Shown: piece by piece, positions 53,914-56,018 of the stretch
Layout: each line of letters begins with the position of its first letter
Position numbering within the stretch: the first letter of the stretch is position 1
Source of the DNA: Planctomycetaceae bacterium
GTDB lineage: Bacteria; Planctomycetota; Planctomycetia; Pirellulales; UBA7805
Assembly (NCBI GenBank): GCA_902630355.1
Contig: CACOUL010000012.1
Location: 1 to 56,018 of the forward strand
Reading direction: 5' to 3'
Length of the DNA: 56,018 nt
Notes under the pieces: model-generated
Seen by the model: only the letters and a program-made list of their open reading frames with translations
What the model was told of the DNA's origin: nothing
Database searches by the model: none
Translations under genes and position numbers: made by a program

Positions 53914-53920
53914 TTTTATT

Positions 53921-55786
53921 TTAAGAGTTCTCGGTTCGCCTTAGCTCCGCGCGGGGACGAAATACCCAGTCGTAAACGAGCGATAATGCTGAGAAAGCGG
54001 TGGTAATCATTAGGCCGTTGTGGGCCCATTCGGGGTATATGGCGGCGATTGCCACGTTGATCGCGGCAAAGGAAGCAGCAATGCCGGCGGAGCGAATGAT
54101 CGGATACGCTCCGGCCATCGTGAGGGCGATAAACAGCGTATCGGCGAGCATGACCGCGTTCGCGCTATAATCGGCGGCGATCGAAGCGAGCGCCAATAAT
54201 GGCGCGGCCACAAATCCCAGCACGATTGTCTGCAGCAAGCGTCTGCCGATCGCCGTGGTGAGCATCCATCGCCGATTAAAGAATACGGTGATGCAGACGA
54301 TCAGGGCAACCGTTCCAGTGGAAAAGACGAGGCGTAACGGCGTGATGTCCTGCGGATTTAACGTGTCGTATATCAGTACTCCGGTTACCATGAAAGCGAC
54401 GACCGCTGTGATTGCAATTCCAAAGATGAGGCGACCCTTCTGCGATTGCTCGGGGTCATAGTCGGGAGCAATCTGTTTGAGATAGCTGAGCTCCGCCTTT
54501 TCACGTTTCGCAGCTTCACGTTGCGCTGCCACCTCCTCTTCCAAACTCGGGTCACGGTGCGGGAGCGCGGAGTAAAGATGCGCTGCCTCGTCGAGATGGC
54601 CTCCTTTGAGTAACCATTTTACCATCGCCGTCATTAGGCGCTGCAATTCGTCGATTGCGCCCTCACAGTTGCTCGCCATTTGCAAGGCCTGCTCAAGGCC
54701 GAAGCGTGCCTCCGCAAAACGTTGCCGGACTTGAGTGTTGTGTTCCTCCTTACGCGATTTCTCTGTTGATAGTGCATAAAATTGGCGCGTTTTCTCGTAG
54801 GCGCGGTCCCGCACCATGAATGCCTCGCGGAGTGAAAGGTATTGCTCGAGCGCGTCGCGAAACTCCGCTACCGATTGAAAACGTTCACTTGCATTAGCGG
54901 AACATGCGCAATTGGCGATTTTTGCCAGTGCCTCGGGCACGTCGGGCGGATACGGATATGACTCTACTCGCGATACGGCATCAAGCGCGGCAACGACTGA
55001 ATTGGCGCGATGCCGACGCTCTCCGGTGAGAATTGCATGGAGCGTCGCACCGAGCAGGAAGACGTCGGTTTGAAACGTTACGTCGCCCGGTTCGCCGCTG
55101 AGCATTTCAGGGGCCATGTATCCGGGCGTTCCGACTAATCCTGCGGGGACGCGGTCGATATCGGTCGTACGTATCGCGATACCCCAGTCCATGAGATACA
55201 CTTCACCGAATCGCCCGAGCATGACATTGTGAGGCTTGATGTCGCGGTGAATCACGCCGCGCGAATGTGCAAACTCTACGGCACGGCAAATGCTGCGCAA
55301 AACCTCGATTGCATCAAGCAGATACTCAGAACGCTGAGGCTGCTTATTCAGGATGTCATTCCAAGCCTTGCCCTGAATGTACTTCATGACGACTTCCGGG
55401 CTATTATCGTCCGTCAATCGCACAAGATGCACCGGAACAATGTTCGGATGCTCCAGTCCGCCCATAATCATCGCTTCATCGAGCAGAGCGCGTGCAAGGC
55501 GAGCCTTATCGTAATGCAGGCGTTTGACCGCGACATCACGCTCCGGGAGGTGTTGCCGTCCGATGCGAACAATTCCCATTCCTCCCTGGCCAATGATCTC
55601 CCCCACATCAATCATTCGCTCAGGTAGATCGGCGATACGGACGTCATCCCCCGAAAATGCATGGCCTGGTGCGTCACGCTGGGATGAGGCCGTCGCGGGT
55701 GTCGACGACAAATCGTCGAGGGACGACTGATAGGTGATCGTTACATCAGTGGCAGATTCTGAGAGTTGAGAGGGTTGGTCTGACAT
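53921..55786 (-). CDS. Membrane Ser/Thr protein kinase
   Basis: A 621-residue kinase. A Ser/Thr-rich N-terminus (about 1-58) precedes the kinase domain: glycine loop GQGGMGIVRIG (about 65-75), Lys in VAVKRL, HRDIKPHNVM, MDWGIAI (DFG replaced by DWG) and GTPGYMAPEML. A coiled-coil region (about 320-440) follows, then about six transmembrane helices (about 455-610). The kinase part is therefore cytosolic and the C-terminal membrane domain may sense a membrane state. No extracellular sensor domain is seen. Transcribed towards the tRNA, with 7 bases between stop and tRNA 3' end. Confidence 0.88.
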   Translation of the reverse strand: MSDQPSQLSESATDVTITYQSSLDDLSSTPATASSQRDAPGHAFSGDDVRIADLPERMIDVGEIIGQGGMGIVRIGRQHLPERDVAVKRLHYDKARLARALLDEAMIMGGLEHPNIVPVHLVRLTDDNSPEVVMKYIQGKAWNDILNKQPQRSEYLLDAIEVLRSICRAVEFAHSRGVIHRDIKPHNVMLGRFGEVYLMDWGIAIRTTDIDRVPAGLVGTPGYMAPEMLSGEPGDVTFQTDVFLLGATLHAILTGERRHRANSVVAALDAVSRVESYPYPPDVPEALAKIANCACSANASERFQSVAEFRDALEQYLSLREAFMVRDRAYEKTRQFYALSTEKSRKEEHNTQVRQRFAEARFGLEQALQMASNCEGAIDELQRLMTAMVKWLLKGGHLDEAAHLYSALPHRDPSLEEEVAAQREAAKREKAELSYLKQIAPDYDPEQSQKGRLIFGIAITAVVAFMVTGVLIYDTLNPQDITPLRLVFSTGTVALIVCITVFFNRRWMLTTAIGRRLLQTIVLGFVAAPLLALASIAADYSANAVMLADTLFIALTMAGAYPIIRSAGIAASFAAINVAIAAIYPEWAHNGLMITTAFSALSLVYDWVFRPRAELRRTENS

Positions 55787-55861
55787 AGCTTCCTATTGGC
55801 ACTACAAACTGACGCTAGGATATGATGAGTTCCCTCGGGCGTACTACCCCTGCCTTTGACC

Positions 55862-55899
55862 GTGCCTCCACTCTGGTATTCTGGAGGGCACGTTATAAT
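55862..55899 (+). promoter_or_regulatory. Hairpin overlapping a TATAAT box near right edge
   Basis: GTGCCTCCA (55862-55870) pairs with TGGAGGGCAC (55882-55891) with one bulged base, and TATAAT (55894-55899) follows at once. No -35 hexamer is well placed 17 bases upstream (TTGACC at 55856 is 32 away). This may be a regulated promoter for the gene beginning at 55982. Confidence 0.3.
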
Positions 55900-55981
55900 C
55901 ATTTTGGTACCCTGGCAGGCTGTTCGTCGTTCCACGAATGGCTGCTCAGTGGTTCTCTATCATATGTTCAATGGAGCGATG

Positions 55982-56018
55982 ATGAAAGTTCCGCCCAAAC
56001 AGCAATCCATCATGCTGT
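55982..56018 (+). CDS. Start of an unidentified gene (partial)
   Basis: An ATG at 55982 has GGAG five bases upstream and opens a frame (MKVPPKQQSIML) that runs off the right edge. Only 12 codons are visible, so nothing can be said about function; an ATG at 55979 is an alternative. Confidence 0.3.
   Translation, partial: MKVPPKQQSIML

Overview
The window looks like a chromosomal segment of a planctomycete, probably of the Pirellulales type. I infer this from several lineage-typical gene families lying together: PVC-type cytochromes with a C-terminal heme module, several Gfo/Idh/MocA oxidoreductases (two with Tat signals), PEP-CTERM exported proteins, Hanks-type Ser/Thr kinases, leucine-rich-repeat secreted proteins, and a bacterial tetrahydromethanopterin (H4MPT) biosynthesis block. 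No integrase, transposase, phage gene or CRISPR array was seen. Gene density is high and most genes sit in short operons with 4-20 base overlaps.

Left part (1-23.5 kb): the left edge carries the start of a lipoprotein gene and two gene remnants that meet at about 225-245, both missing their 5' parts (a rearrangement or assembly joint). Then come an orphan triple-PAS histidine kinase with a CoA-binding partner, an exported MORN-like repeat protein, a large exported heme protein fused to a transglutaminase domain, an operon of a DoxX-like membrane protein and two paralogous MocA oxidoreductases with coiled-coil inserts, a D-hydroxyacid dehydrogenase, a protein kinase facing an LRR protein, a Tat-exported MocA oxidoreductase, two PEP-CTERM proteins (one a zinc protease), a cysteine-synthase-like enzyme and a fourth MocA oxidoreductase.

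Middle (23.7-30.4 kb): a translation-related operon rpmB-gatC-gatA-(unknown exported protein)-gatB, coupled to an S-adenosylmethionine hydrolase and followed by a glutamine amidotransferase, then a convergent PEP-CTERM gene. From 30.7 to 34.7 kb lies a compact MotA/TolQ-like + two MotB/ExbD-like gene operon. Only one of the two B-type proteins has the membrane aspartate expected of a proton channel, which makes this the best candidate for an undescribed energised envelope system.

Right part (34.9-56 kb): a 6-pyruvoyl/6-carboxy-tetrahydropterin synthase, an EamA transporter, thiC and an orphan FabD-like acyltransferase. On the other strand is a four-gene block (SDR with substituted catalytic residues, dihydropteroate-synthase-like protein, DUF447 flavin-fold protein, beta-RFAP synthase) that fits the H4MPT cofactor pathway. 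A hemerythrin gene interrupted by one in-frame TAA follows, then a ROK kinase, glycosyltransferase, dapA, pdxJ, mgtE, rnc, an MnmA/ThiI-like PP-loop enzyme, an M28 peptidase with PDZ domains, tRNA-Ser(GCU) and a membrane Ser/Thr kinase. All functional calls rest on motif recognition by eye; no database search was possible.
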